Assembly: GCA_044507625.1 (NCBI GenBank)
Contig: JBIQJE010000008.1
Span: 1-64,000 of the forward strand
Reading direction: 5' to 3'
DNA from: Hyphomicrobium_A sp044507625
Lineage (GTDB): Bacteria > Pseudomonadota > Alphaproteobacteria > Rhizobiales > Hyphomicrobiaceae
DNA: 64,000 bases
Below are positions 1 through 9,633 of the stretch, one piece after another (position 1 is the first letter of the stretch; every line of letters starts with the position of its first letter). The notes under the pieces were generated by a model, which had not been told where the DNA came from, did no database searches, and saw nothing but the letters and a program-made list of their open reading frames with translations. The position numbers and the translations under genes are program-made.

Positions 1-186
1 GAAGGGCCAGTTATAGCGGCAGCGGCCTTGGGGGAGGTCTCCGAGGCCGCGAAGGATGCGGACATCGGTCAGCCCACCCTCGTGCAGCGAAGCATCGCTG
101 AAATCAAAAAAGGCCACCTCCGCGGCGGCCCAGAAGCGCTCTAGATACGCGCGAGCCGCTGCTCTGTCAACGGAAGGGAGTGCCAA
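1..186 (-). CDS. Partial unknown protein, truncated by the window edge
   Basis: The minus strand is open from position 186 to the edge, 62 codons with no stop. The reading has protein-like composition, with residues such as YLERFWAAAEVAFFDF and RILRGLGDLPQGRCRYNW. A TTG at 184-186 is the nearest usable start. No ATG lies in frame just upstream, and the frame stays open further upstream with poor, Arg/Pro-rich composition. I do not recognise the family. Only the N-terminal part would be inside the window. The start codon and even the reality of the gene are uncertain. Confidence 0.4.
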   Translation of the reverse strand, partial: MALPSVDRAAARAYLERFWAAAEVAFFDFSDASLHEGGLTDVRILRGLGDLPQGRCRYNWPF

Positions 187-745
187 CGCAGGGGATTTTG
201 GGCCACGGACTTCGTCGGGCTCCGGACCGGCTGCGCCGCGGAGGGGGCGACAGGCGAGGGGAAACTTCCCAGCCGCGGCAGACACCTGGGGATTGCCTCG
301 TTCCCACGCGGCGGCGAGCGCGCGTTGGGCCTAGAACGCTAGGCAATTCCGCCACTGCGCGGGCCGTTGCGTGTTGCGAATATACCACCTGTCCCGTGGG
401 ATGCCCCAAACGGCGGGTGTCCGATCTTGTAGCCTCAATTCTGCCTGTTGTAGGCTTCTACCTGTCACGGCACGAGGTTTCGCGCTCAGCGCACCATCCT
501 CGTCCCAGTAAACGCGTGTGTGCTGGCGAAGCAGTTGCTTCGCCGTGTTGATTTGCGCCCCGCGTCAAGCGTCTTCGAGTACGCGTCTCCTCAGTAAAGC
601 GTCCCCGTAAACTGGCCAGGCATTGGCTTGTCGCGTTCGTCGTAGCGTGCCCGCACGCTCCGCGCCGCGCCCGTGTCTGTCCCGACTGTCAATCGGTGTG
701 CGCCTAGGCTAGCGCGCGCCCCTGATGCTCAGGGAGCGAATTTTT
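187..745. other. Gene-free stretch upstream of gcrA
   Basis: No convincing coding frame was found on either strand; the open frames here are Arg- and Pro-rich shadows of GC-rich DNA. A perfect 6-bp hairpin (GCCTAG, AACG loop, CTAGGC) sits at 329-344. The promoter and leader of gcrA must lie near the right end, but no clear -35/-10 pair stands out. Confidence 0.5.
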
Positions 746-1288
746 ATGGCTTGGACGGATGAGCGTGTGGAGCTGTTGAAAAAGCTATGGGGCGAGGGGC
801 TCAGCGCTAGCCAAATCGCCGGCCGGCTTGGCAGCGTCACCCGTAATGCCGTGATCGGCAAGGTTCACCGGCTCGGTCTTTCCGGCCGCGCCACCACCTC
901 GCGCATGAAAAGCCACCGGCCCCGGCCGCGGATGGCCTCCAAGCGCATGGCCAAGACCCGTTTCGCCACCACCGGCAACCCTGCATTCCGCGCGCTCTAT
1001 CAGGCCGAGCAGGAAGCCTTCGTTCCGCAGGTGGAAGAGATCGTCATCCCGGTCAAGGAACGTAAGACCATTCAGACGCTGGTCGAATGCTCCTGCCGCT
1101 GGCCGATCGGCGATCCGCAGGCCGCGGACTTCCACTTCTGCGGCAAGAACAAGGTGCCGGGTCTGCCCTACTGCGAATTCCACGCCCGCCGCGCCTTCCA
1201 GCCGCCGCAGGCGCGCCGCCGCGACCGCGAGATCGTCGAGCCGATGATCGCGATCGATGCCACGCAGACGCGCAAAGAGCCGGCCTGA
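746..1288 (+). CDS. gcrA: GcrA cell-cycle transcriptional regulator
   Basis: The protein of 180 residues starts with the GcrA hallmark MAWTDERVELLKKLW, followed by a helix-turn-helix region to about residue 45 (SASQIAGRLG, TRNAVIGKVHRLGLSG). The C-terminal part carries the conserved CRWPIGDP and CGKNKVPGLPYCEFH stretches. In Caulobacter, GcrA binds sigma-70 RNA polymerase and activates promoters methylated by CcrM at GANTC. An in-frame ATG seven codons upstream (725) is possible, but the family begins at MAWTDE, so 746 is preferred. The gene is monocistronic, with a strong terminator just downstream. Length matches the family. Confidence 0.96.
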   Translation: MAWTDERVELLKKLWGEGLSASQIAGRLGSVTRNAVIGKVHRLGLSGRATTSRMKSHRPRPRMASKRMAKTRFATTGNPAFRALYQAEQEAFVPQVEEIVIPVKERKTIQTLVECSCRWPIGDPQAADFHFCGKNKVPGLPYCEFHARRAFQPPQARRRDREIVEPMIAIDATQTRKEPA

Positions 1289-1321
1289 GGCGCGGACACC
1301 CGCAACGATCTCTACGCACGA

Positions 1322-1356
1322 AAAGCGCCGGGCGATGAGCCCGGCGCTTTTTCTTT
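1322..1356 (+). terminator. Rho-independent terminator of gcrA
   Basis: A perfect 12-bp stem (AAAGCGCCGGGC, loop GATGA, GCCCGGCGCTTT) is followed by TTCTTT. It lies 33 bp after the gcrA stop codon. Confidence 0.9.
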
Positions 1357-1565
1357 GGGTGCGTGTCCCGCGGTGCGATGCAGGGAAGCGCGAAGACCGC
1401 TAAAATTGGGCGTGCTGCGCGGCGCAAAAGCGCCGCCGCTCTGGGGCCGTACCTTGGTTCGCAGGCATCAAGCCAGCGGAGCGTGCCGATACATGCAGGC
1501 CGCAGAGGCGCGCAGCGCGCGACACCCCAAATTCGCCTCAACGCCAATTTGGCTGGATGTCTTAA

Positions 1566-2252
<687 letters not shown>

Positions 2253-2276
2253 TCCGTTCGCCTTGCCTCCGGGCCG

Positions 2277-2981
2277 TTACGAAATCAGCGTCGAGCTGGT
2301 CTGATCGTCCTTGGGACGATCGTCGGCAATGTTGAAGCCGCGCACCAGGAAGTGGACGGTCTCGGCGATGTTGGTGGTGTGGTCGCCCACACGCTCGATG
2401 TTCTTGGCGCCGAACAGAAGATGCGTGGAGATGCCGATGTTGCGCGGATCCTCCATCATGTAGGTCAGGAGCTCGCGGAATATCGAATTGTACATCGCGT
2501 CGATCTGCGCATCGTTGCGCCACACGTTCAATGCCTTGTCGGCATCGCGCTCGGCGTAGGCATCCAGCACCTCCTTCAACTGATGCAGCGCGAGCTCCAC
2601 CATGTGGCGGATGCCGGACATCAGCGGCTTGGGGTGGGACTCATCGGCAATCGCAAGCGCACGCTTGGCAATGTTCTTCGCAAGATCGCCGATGCGCTCG
2701 AGATCGGTGGTGATGCGCAGGGCGCCCATGATGTGACGCAGATCGTTCGCCATCGGCTGGCGGCGGGCGATCATCGAGATCACCTGCTCTTCGATCTCAC
2801 GCTCGAGATTGTCGATTGCCTTATCGGCAAGGACGACTTCCTCGGCAAGCTGGGGGTCGCGGCGCTCCAGCGCGCCGAGCGACTGGCCGAGCAACTGTTC
2901 GGCGAGACCGCCCATCTGCGCGATCTTCTTATCGAGGAGCGCCAGCTCTTCCTCGTATGACTTTACGGTATGCTCGTTCAT
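2277..2981 (-). CDS. phoU: Phosphate transport system regulator PhoU
   Basis: The 234-residue all-helical protein has the two PhoU repeats: an N-terminal half ending near the VISMIARRQPMANDLR motif and a C-terminal half with FGAKNIERVGDHTTNIAE. These E/D-containing helices bind metal in the family. PhoU links the Pst transporter to PhoR and dampens the Pho response when phosphate is plentiful. The frame stays open further upstream into pstB territory, but the ATG at 2981 is preceded by AGGAGAG and matches the family N-terminus (MNEHTVKSYEEEL). It lies between pstB and phoB on the same strand. Confidence 0.96.
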   Translation of the reverse strand: MNEHTVKSYEEELALLDKKIAQMGGLAEQLLGQSLGALERRDPQLAEEVVLADKAIDNLEREIEEQVISMIARRQPMANDLRHIMGALRITTDLERIGDLAKNIAKRALAIADESHPKPLMSGIRHMVELALHQLKEVLDAYAERDADKALNVWRNDAQIDAMYNSIFRELLTYMMEDPRNIGISTHLLFGAKNIERVGDHTTNIAETVHFLVRGFNIADDRPKDDQTSSTLIS

Positions 2982-3058
2982 GGGAGTCTCTCCTAGACCT
3001 GCCGGCTGTGGCGTTGACGGCGCCGCCGGACGGCCGAATAGATTGAGATGGCGCAGCA

Positions 3059-3868
3059 TCAGCCGAAACGCCCGGTTATGTAGTCCTGGGTGCGCTTGTC
3101 CTTCGGGTTCGTGAAAATCTCTGTGGTATCGCCTTCCTCGACAAGGGTTCCGAGATGGAAGAACGCGGTACGCTGGGAGACACGTGCTGCCTGCTGCATC
3201 GAGTGGGTCACGATGATGATGCAATAGTTGCGGCGCAACTCGTCGATGAGCTCTTCGATCTTCGCGGTGGCGATCGGGTCGAGGGCAGAGCACGGCTCGT
3301 CCATCAGGATCACTTCCGGATTGACCGCAATCGCACGCGCGATGCACAGGCGCTGCTGCTGACCGCCGGACAGGCCGGTGCCAGGATCGTTGAGGCGATC
3401 CTTCACCTCTTTCCAGAGGCCAGCCTTCTCGAGGCTCGAATGCACGATCTCGTCGAGGTCCGCCTTGGAATGGCTGAGGCCGTGGATGCGCGGGCCGTAG
3501 GCCACGTTCTCGTAGATCGATTTCGGGAACGGGTTCGGCTTCTGGAACACCATGCCGACACGGGCCCGCAGTTGCACGACATCGAGGCTCGGGTCGTAGA
3601 TGTCCTCGTTGTCGATGATGATCTTGCCAGTGACGCGCGCGATCGGGATCGTGTCGTTCATGCGGTTGATGCAGCGCAGGAACGTCGACTTGCCGCACCC
3701 GGACGGCCCGATGAACGCCATCACGGAACGGTCCGGGATGTTGACCGTCACGTCCTGGAGCGCATGCTTGTCGCCATAAAAGACATTGACGTTGTTGGCC
3801 GAAACCTTTGTGTCGGTCCGCGGCACAGCGTCCGGCTTATGAATGTCGAGGGTCGGCATCTTAAGCAT
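3059..3868 (-). CDS. pstB: Phosphate ABC transporter ATPase PstB
   Basis: The 269-residue ATPase carries Walker A GPSGCGKS at residues 54-61, a Q-loop, the signature LSGGQQQR, and Walker B with the catalytic Glu (VILMDEPCSALDP). It powers phosphate uptake through PstC and PstA at the inner membrane. The start at 3868 is set by an AGGAG six to seven bases upstream; an ATG three codons later is too far from it. The gene follows pstA by 23 bp. Length and sequence are typical of the family. Confidence 0.97.
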   Translation of the reverse strand: MLKMPTLDIHKPDAVPRTDTKVSANNVNVFYGDKHALQDVTVNIPDRSVMAFIGPSGCGKSTFLRCINRMNDTIPIARVTGKIIIDNEDIYDPSLDVVQLRARVGMVFQKPNPFPKSIYENVAYGPRIHGLSHSKADLDEIVHSSLEKAGLWKEVKDRLNDPGTGLSGGQQQRLCIARAIAVNPEVILMDEPCSALDPIATAKIEELIDELRRNYCIIIVTHSMQQAARVSQRTAFFHLGTLVEEGDTTEIFTNPKDKRTQDYITGRFG

Positions 3869-3891
3869 TTTCCGCTCCTGGAGACGGGATT

Positions 3892-5226
3892 TTACCAGCG
3901 CCGCTCGTACTTGCGACGGAGAATGACGGCAACAAGGTTCATGCAGATCAACAGCGCCAGCAGGATAAGCGTCGCGCCGGCCGTGCGCTCGACGAAGCCA
4001 CGCTCGGCCGCCGTCGCCCACATGTAGATCTGCACGGGCAATGCGGTGGACGGCGACATGGGTGTCGTCGGGTATTCAACGACGAACGCCACCATGCCGA
4101 TCATCAGCAGCGGGGCGGTTTCGCCGAGCGCCTTGGCAAGGCCGATGATCGTGCCGGTGAGGATGCCGGGCATCGCCAGCGGCACGACATGGTGGGCGAT
4201 CGTCTGCATCTTCGAGGCACCGACGCCGAGAGCCGCCTCGCGGATCGAGGGCGGCACGGCGCCGATGGCCGCGCGGGTGGCAATGATGATCGTCGGCAGC
4301 GTCATCAGGGTCAGCACCAGGCCGCCGACGATCGACGCGGAACGGGGCAGGCCGGCGAAGTTGATGAAGATGGCGAGGCCCAGGAGGCCGAACACGATCG
4401 AGGGCACGGCCGCGAGGTTGTTGATGTTCACCTCGATGAGATCGGTCCAGAAATTCTTGGGGGCAAACTCCTCGAGGTAGACCGCGGCGGCGACGCCGAG
4501 CGGCACGGCCAGCAGCAGCACCGTCAGCATCATGAACAGGGAGCCGATGAGGGCAACACCGATGCCCGCGGTTTCAGGATTACTGGAAGCGCCGTTGACG
4601 AAGAGGCCGGTATTGAAGCGCATCTCCAGCCGCCCTTCCGCCTCCGCCTTGTCGATCCAGGCAATCTGCTGGTCGGAAAGCTTGCGCGTCGCGGCGGGCA
4701 GGTTGCGGTTAAGCTGGCCCTTGAGCAGGCTGTCCACGCGCCCGCTCGCCAGCACCCAGATGGGCACGGTCTTGCCGATGAGCGCCGGGTTGGCGAGCAC
4801 CGCCTTGCGGATCTCAAGGTCAATGTCGCGCGACAGCAGTGCGCCAACCTCGCGCATCGCGCGCTTGTCGGAGGTATCGACGCCGAGAGCTGCGGCCAGG
4901 GCCTTGCGCCCAAGCACGGTGTAGTCGGCCGTCATCAGCGCGTTCTGATCCTTCTGGCCGCTGGGATCGATCACCGTGCGGTCGAGGAACACGTCGAGTT
5001 TGAAGGACGACTGGACGAAGGCCGTATAGCCGGTCGCAAGGATGCTCCAGAAGAGAATGGCGAGGAAGCACAAGCCGAAGAGGATCGCCGCAACGCCATA
5101 GGCGCGGAACCGGCGCTCGGCGGCATAACGCCGGCGGATCGACTTCTTGATCGCCTCGCTCGTGCGCAAGCCGGTTGCGTCCGGCGCGGGTCCGGGGAGC
5201 GATCCGGGAATGGTCTCGACAGCCAT
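3892..5226 (-). CDS. pstA: Phosphate ABC transporter permease PstA
   Basis: The 444-residue permease is longer than the roughly 300-residue E. coli protein. One membrane segment near residues 45-70 is followed by a periplasmic insert of about 140 residues; alphaproteobacterial PstA proteins with this extension are usually assigned a DUF3333 domain. The C-terminal half (about 225-440) is a binding-protein-dependent permease with an EAA-type loop (REAALGVGASKMQTIAHHVV). It forms the channel with PstC. Its ATG overlaps the pstC stop by one base (TAATG), which suggests translational coupling. Confidence 0.95.
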   Translation of the reverse strand: MAVETIPGSLPGPAPDATGLRTSEAIKKSIRRRYAAERRFRAYGVAAILFGLCFLAILFWSILATGYTAFVQSSFKLDVFLDRTVIDPSGQKDQNALMTADYTVLGRKALAAALGVDTSDKRAMREVGALLSRDIDLEIRKAVLANPALIGKTVPIWVLASGRVDSLLKGQLNRNLPAATRKLSDQQIAWIDKAEAEGRLEMRFNTGLFVNGASSNPETAGIGVALIGSLFMMLTVLLLAVPLGVAAAVYLEEFAPKNFWTDLIEVNINNLAAVPSIVFGLLGLAIFINFAGLPRSASIVGGLVLTLMTLPTIIIATRAAIGAVPPSIREAALGVGASKMQTIAHHVVPLAMPGILTGTIIGLAKALGETAPLLMIGMVAFVVEYPTTPMSPSTALPVQIYMWATAAERGFVERTAGATLILLALLICMNLVAVILRRKYERRW

Positions 5227-6704
5227 TATTCGTATTGCTCCCGATATTTGCGGACGATGTAGAGCGCGTAGATGTTGAGGCTGAGCGTGAAGACGAAGAG
5301 CGTGAGGCCCAGCGCGAAGGCAACCAGTGTCTGCGGTGAGTTGAACTCGAGGTCGCCCGTCAACTGGCTGACGATCTTCACGGTGATGGTGGTGACCGGC
5401 TCGAACGGGTTGAGCGTCAGGTTCGCGGCGATGCCCGCGGCCATGACGACGATCATCGTCTCGCCGATGGCACGGGACGCGGCGAGAAGAATCGCGCCGA
5501 CGATGCCCGGAAGCGCTGCGGGAAGGATGACGCGCTTTACCGTCTCCGACTGCGTCGCGCCAAGGCCGTAGGAGCCTTCACGCAGCGACTGCGGCACGGC
5601 GTTGATGATGTCATCCGAGAGCGAGGAGACAAAGGGAATGAGCATGACGCCCATGATGAGACCGGCCGTCAGGACGCTCGTCGCCGAGATGTTGAAGCCG
5701 ATGTGGGCGCCCATATCGCGGAGGAACGGACCGAACGTGATGAGCGCAAAGAGGCCGTAGACGATGGTCGGGATGCCCGCGAGAATTTCGAGCAGCGGCT
5801 TGGCCATGGTGCGGACGCGGCGGCTGGCGTACTCCGACATGTAGATGGCGCTGAAGAGCCCCACCGGCACGGCGACACACAGTGCCACGATCGAGATGTA
5901 GAGCGTGCCCCAGAGCAGGGGGATGAGGCCAAACTGTCCGGCCGTGTTGCCGCCCCCGGCGGCGGAGAAGCGCGGGTCCCAGACGGTGCCGAAGAAGAAC
6001 TTCAATGGCGAGACCGCCTCGAAGAAGTGCAGCGTCTCGAACAGCATCGAAAAGATGATGCCGACCGTCGTCAGAATGGCGACCGTCGAGGCAAGGAAAA
6101 GCCCGGTGAGGGCTATGCTTTCGACCGAATTGCGCGCCCGCAGCTTGGGGCTCACGCGCCAGTTCGCATAGAAGAACCCGCAGAGCGCCAGACCGAAGGC
6201 GATGGATGCCAGCAGCAACCGGCTGTGCGACTGGAGGTCGGCCTGGTCATAGGCCGCCGAAATCATATAGGGCTCGGGCGCGGAGCCGAGCACGACGCCG
6301 CGGGCTTCCAGGACACGCTGCGCCTCTTGCGGCGTCGTGAACCCGTAGCGCACCTTGTGCACGGTCTCGAGCTCTGCCGATGAGAGCTTCGGCAACCCGC
6401 GTGTCACTGCGTTGATGCGGCTCATGATCAGCGACTGCTCGGCGTCGCTCAGTGCGCGCACGTTCTCGGGAAGTCCGCTCGATATGACGCCGCGAATGAC
6501 CGGGCCCTCGGCCGCGCTCCAGAGCAGCGTTACCAGGAGAGCGGGCAGAAGCGTCCACAGCGCGAGATAAGTTCCGTAGTAGCCCGGCCGCGAATGCAAG
6601 TGCGCGTCGCCGCGCTTGGCGAGTATGTTCGCGCGGGAGAGGCCGAGCCCGAAAGCCACGAGCGCGGCTATGAGCAATCCCAAGATTATGACGGAGGTCG
6701 ACAA
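5226..6704 (-). CDS. pstC: Phosphate ABC transporter permease PstC
   Basis: The 492-residue permease has an N-terminal extension of about 230 residues with membrane segments near residues 5-25, 45-65 and 165-185, as in other long alphaproteobacterial PstC proteins. The transporter domain (about 260-490) has the EAA-like loop (REGSYGLGATQSETVKRVIL). It pairs with PstA, with which it shares a one-base stop/start overlap. It is separated from pstS by 144 bp that hold a strong hairpin, so it is probably expressed at a lower level than pstS from the same transcript. Confidence 0.95.
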   Translation of the reverse strand: MSTSVIILGLLIAALVAFGLGLSRANILAKRGDAHLHSRPGYYGTYLALWTLLPALLVTLLWSAAEGPVIRGVISSGLPENVRALSDAEQSLIMSRINAVTRGLPKLSSAELETVHKVRYGFTTPQEAQRVLEARGVVLGSAPEPYMISAAYDQADLQSHSRLLLASIAFGLALCGFFYANWRVSPKLRARNSVESIALTGLFLASTVAILTTVGIIFSMLFETLHFFEAVSPLKFFFGTVWDPRFSAAGGGNTAGQFGLIPLLWGTLYISIVALCVAVPVGLFSAIYMSEYASRRVRTMAKPLLEILAGIPTIVYGLFALITFGPFLRDMGAHIGFNISATSVLTAGLIMGVMLIPFVSSLSDDIINAVPQSLREGSYGLGATQSETVKRVILPAALPGIVGAILLAASRAIGETMIVVMAAGIAANLTLNPFEPVTTITVKIVSQLTGDLEFNSPQTLVAFALGLTLFVFTLSLNIYALYIVRKYREQYE

Positions 6705-6790
6705 GTTCGCGGTCCTCGCTGGCAGCGCCAGAATGCGGTGCTGCTCCTTACGCCATGGTCCGTTTTGCCTTGCAACCCGGACCGCTGGTC

Positions 6791-6825
6791 GGCGGTCCGA
6801 ACCGCCACTCGGGGCTCGGACCGCC
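6791..6825 (-). promoter_or_regulatory. Strong intercistronic hairpin between pstS and pstC
   Basis: A 13-bp inverted repeat (GGCGGTCCGAGCC, 9-nt loop, GGTTCGGACCGCC; one G-U pair) lies between pstS and pstC. No U-tract follows, so it looks like an RNA-stabilising or partial-attenuation stem rather than a full terminator. Such stems after binding-protein genes commonly raise their mRNA level over the permease genes. Confidence 0.6.
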
Positions 6826-6848
6826 TGGGCGTTTAGAGACTGGCGGCC

Positions 6849-7907
6849 TTACATGGCCTTCGCAGCCTTTACGTCTTCCTGCAGCTTCGCGCGCTCAGCG
6901 TCCGGCGAAGGAACGAGGCCGTACTCGGCGAGCGGGCCGTCGGGGCCGATCATCTTGTCCGAGGAGAAGAACTCCACGTACTCCTTGAGGCCGGGGATGA
7001 CGCCGATGTGCGCCTTCTTCACGTAGAACTGCAGCGGACGGGACACCGGATACTTGCCGGAGGAGATGGTCTCGACCGACGGCGCGATGCCGCTCACGGT
7101 CGCGACCTTCAGCTTGTCGGTGTTGTTCTCGAAGAACGACAGACCGAACACGCCCACGCCCTTCGGGTTGGACGTGATACGGGCGAGCGTCTCGGTGTAG
7201 TCGCCGTCGATGTCGACTGCGGCGCCGTCCTTGCGGACCTGCACGCAAGCCTTGTCGGCAGCCTTCTTCTTCGCGGCGTCGTCACCCTCGACCTTCGCGG
7301 CCTGGAGCTTGTCACCGCCGGTGGCCTTGCAGCCGGCGTGGAGAACCTTCTCCTCGAAGACTTCGCGCGTGCCGTGCTTCTCGCCCGGGATATAGGCGGC
7401 GATCGGCCAGTCGGGGAGCGAAGAATTCACTTCCTTCCAGGTCTTGTAGGGGTTGGGAACGAGCGCGCCGTCCTTCGGCACCTCAGCGGCGAGGGCGAGA
7501 TAGACGTCCTTCGGCTCAAGAGCCCAGTCCGTGGACTTGGAATCGACGGCGAATACGATGCCGTCGTAGCCGAACTGAACCTCGACGATTTCCTTCACGC
7601 CGTTCTTGGCGCACTCGGCGACCTCGGCCTCCTTGATCTTGCGCGAGGCGTTGGCGATGTCGATCGTGCCTTCGCCGAGACCGGCGCAGAACTGCTTCAG
7701 ACCGGCCGAGGAGCCGCCCGACTCAACGATCGGGGTCTTGAAGTTATTGTAGGTCTTGCCGAACTGCTCGGCGACGATGTTTGCGTAGGGCAGAACCGTA
7801 GAGGAACCGGCAATCTGAATCTGGTCGCGGGCGACGGCCGAACCGGCGAACGCGAACGTGCCAACGACGGCCGCCGCGGCCGTGCAGGCGAGAAGCTTAT
7901 TGCTCAC
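6849..7907 (-). CDS. pstS: Phosphate-binding protein PstS
   Basis: The 352-residue periplasmic protein begins with a signal peptide ending near residue 26 (AFAGSAVA before RDQIQIAGSS). The mature protein has the phosphate-binding start IAGSSTVLPYA and the SSAGLKQFC loop. It captures phosphate for PstCAB. The frame is open further upstream, but the GTG at 7905-7907 sits six bases after AGGAG and directly starts the signal peptide, so it is chosen. PhoR lies about 240 bp upstream on the same strand, and the gap carries a candidate Pho box, so pstS probably has its own promoter. Confidence 0.95.
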   Translation of the reverse strand: MSNKLLACTAAAAVVGTFAFAGSAVARDQIQIAGSSTVLPYANIVAEQFGKTYNNFKTPIVESGGSSAGLKQFCAGLGEGTIDIANASRKIKEAEVAECAKNGVKEIVEVQFGYDGIVFAVDSKSTDWALEPKDVYLALAAEVPKDGALVPNPYKTWKEVNSSLPDWPIAAYIPGEKHGTREVFEEKVLHAGCKATGGDKLQAAKVEGDDAAKKKAADKACVQVRKDGAAVDIDGDYTETLARITSNPKGVGVFGLSFFENNTDKLKVATVSGIAPSVETISSGKYPVSRPLQFYVKKAHIGVIPGLKEYVEFFSSDKMIGPDGPLAEYGLVPSPDAERAKLQEDVKAAKAM

Positions 7908-8020
7908 ACTGATCTCCTGGTCTTGGAGGTGACAACGGGGCGTGCGGCCATTTCCGCACCTCGCGAACCTCTCCCCCGCACGGCACGCTTGCGCCGTGGG
8001 GGTCTTGATAGACCAAGGCA

Positions 8021-8038
8021 ACGATACTTTCGTGACAC
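8021..8038 (-). promoter_or_regulatory. Candidate Pho box upstream of pstS
   Basis: On the minus strand the sequence reads GTGTCAC, GAAA, GTATCGT, two 7-mers in an 11-bp repeat resembling the PhoB direct repeat (CTGTCAT-type). It lies 114 bp upstream of the pstS start codon. The second half-site is imperfect, so this is a proposal. Confidence 0.4.
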
Positions 8039-8145
8039 GTTAACTTACTGGGATGCTTGAATGAATTTAAATTGGCGCAGGTCCGGGACGGGGACCGGCG
8101 CGGCGGCCGGCCGGTTACATAGTCCCAAAGCCGTGAAATCGACCT

Positions 8146-9531
8146 TCAGGCGGTGCCCAGCTCCTCGAAGCTCGCGGTAAAGGTCGATCCGGCGCCGAGG
8201 CGGGAAGAAATCCGAAGCTCGGCGCGGTGACGGTTGAGGATGTGCTTCACGATCGCGAGTCCGAGGCCGGTGCCGCCCTTTTCGCGGCTGGAGATCGCGC
8301 TCACGCGGTAGAAGCGCTCGGTGAGGCGCGGCAGGTGCTCGGGCGCGATGCCCGCCCCTTCATCGGTGACGCTCACCCAGACCTTTGCCCCGGCCGATCC
8401 GCGCGGCGCGTCGCGGCCCACCTGGATCTCGACGGTGCCGCCCGAGCGCCCGTACTTGATGGCGTTGTGAATGAGGTTCTGCAGCACCTGCACGATCTCG
8501 TCGCGGTCGGCGCGGATGCGCGCTGGCTCCCCATCGCGCTTCAACACGAGCTTTGCCTGTGCCGCTTCGGCCACCGGCTCCAGCGACTGGCACACATAGG
8601 CGGCTGTCTCGTTCAGCTCGACGATGCCGCGCGGGGGCAGATGCACACGCATTTCCACGCGGCTCAACGAGAGCAAATCGTCGATCAGGCGCGTCATGCG
8701 CTCGGCTTGCTGGGCCATGAGCTGGAGAAAACGCGTGCGGGCGTTCTCATCGTCCCGTGCCGGGCCCTGCAGCGTCTCGACGAACGCGCGCAGCGAGGCT
8801 AGCGGCGTGCGCAGCTCGTGGCTGGCATTGGCGATGAAGTCCGACCGCATGCGGCCGAGGCGATCCTGCTCGGTGAGATCGCGGAAGGTGACGAGCGCGT
8901 GCGGCGCCGACGAGCGGCCGGGACGCAGCAGGCGCGACACGGTCGCCGCGAGACGCCGCTCCACAGGAACGCGCTCGACGAGCTCCACGTCAAAGCGCTC
9001 GCCCTCGCCGGCCAAAACGCGGTCGACCGCCAGCAACAGGTCAGGACTGCGCGAGACATGACTCATCGGCAGGCCGTCGCGGATGCGCGGAAACATCTCA
9101 GCGGCAAGGCGATTGTGGTGGACAAGGGCTCCCGCGGCGTCGAGCGCAATGGCGGCGAAGGGGATGGCGTCGATGACGACGCGCCAGCTCGCGCGATCCG
9201 CCTCCCCGGACCGCGCGCCCGCAAGGACCTCACCCGCGCGGCCTTCCGCATCTCCACCCCAGTCGAGCGGCCAGGTGGCGGCGGCAACGAAGAGCGCCAT
9301 CAACGCGCCGAGCGCCGCGAGGGCGCCAAGCGCGCCGAACAGCATAAGCACGATGAATATGACCGCTGCGGCGGCAACCGGCATTGCGCGTTTGGAGAGC
9401 CGATACCGCGCCGTCTTCCACGTTTCGCGCGCCCAGGCCTCCGCTTCGGCGCGGCGCTCGGCCCAGCGAACGTTGCTCAGGACCTGTCCCAGGGACATCT
9501 TTTTCGGCTCGGAGTCATTCGGCGATGGCAT
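8146..9531 (-). CDS. phoR: Phosphate regulon sensor histidine kinase PhoR
   Basis: The 461-residue protein has two membrane segments in an Ala/Leu-rich stretch (about 50-86), a PAS-like region (about 120-210), the HisKA box NASHELRTPLASLRAF, and a HATPase domain with N-box (LIHNAIKYG) and G-boxes (DEGAGIAPEHL, GGTGLGLAIVKH). It phosphorylates PhoB when phosphate is scarce, under control of PstSCAB and PhoU. It is the first gene of the pho row and is divergent from ppk2. The ATG at 9498 (MSLGQ) is an alternative start. Confidence 0.93.
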   Translation of the reverse strand: MPSPNDSEPKKMSLGQVLSNVRWAERRAEAEAWARETWKTARYRLSKRAMPVAAAAVIFIVLMLFGALGALAALGALMALFVAAATWPLDWGGDAEGRAGEVLAGARSGEADRASWRVVIDAIPFAAIALDAAGALVHHNRLAAEMFPRIRDGLPMSHVSRSPDLLLAVDRVLAGEGERFDVELVERVPVERRLAATVSRLLRPGRSSAPHALVTFRDLTEQDRLGRMRSDFIANASHELRTPLASLRAFVETLQGPARDDENARTRFLQLMAQQAERMTRLIDDLLSLSRVEMRVHLPPRGIVELNETAAYVCQSLEPVAEAAQAKLVLKRDGEPARIRADRDEIVQVLQNLIHNAIKYGRSGGTVEIQVGRDAPRGSAGAKVWVSVTDEGAGIAPEHLPRLTERFYRVSAISSREKGGTGLGLAIVKHILNRHRAELRISSRLGAGSTFTASFEELGTA

Positions 9532-9558
9532 CGCAGCTCAATACTGGGGACCGTATCA

Positions 9559-9577
9559 CCTGTCCAACATGGACAGG
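9559..9577. promoter_or_regulatory. Perfect palindrome between phoR and ppk2
   Basis: CCTGTCC, AACAT, GGACAGG forms a 7-bp inverted repeat with a 5-bp spacer in the 102-bp divergent region. The size and symmetry suit a dimeric regulator operator. It does not match the Pho-box direct repeat, so the binding protein is unknown. Confidence 0.4.
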
Positions 9578-9633
9578 CACGCGCGTTCGGATTCACCTTA
9601 CAATGGACAAGACCGAACGGCGGAGGCGACGCG

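Noticed and set aside
240..365. tRNA-Leu-like piece on the minus strand (GTGGCGGAATTG resembles a D-arm)
   Set aside because: No matching acceptor stem and no T-loop (TTCGANT) are found at the right distance, and the apparent D-arm instead forms a perfect GCCTAG/CTAGGC hairpin.
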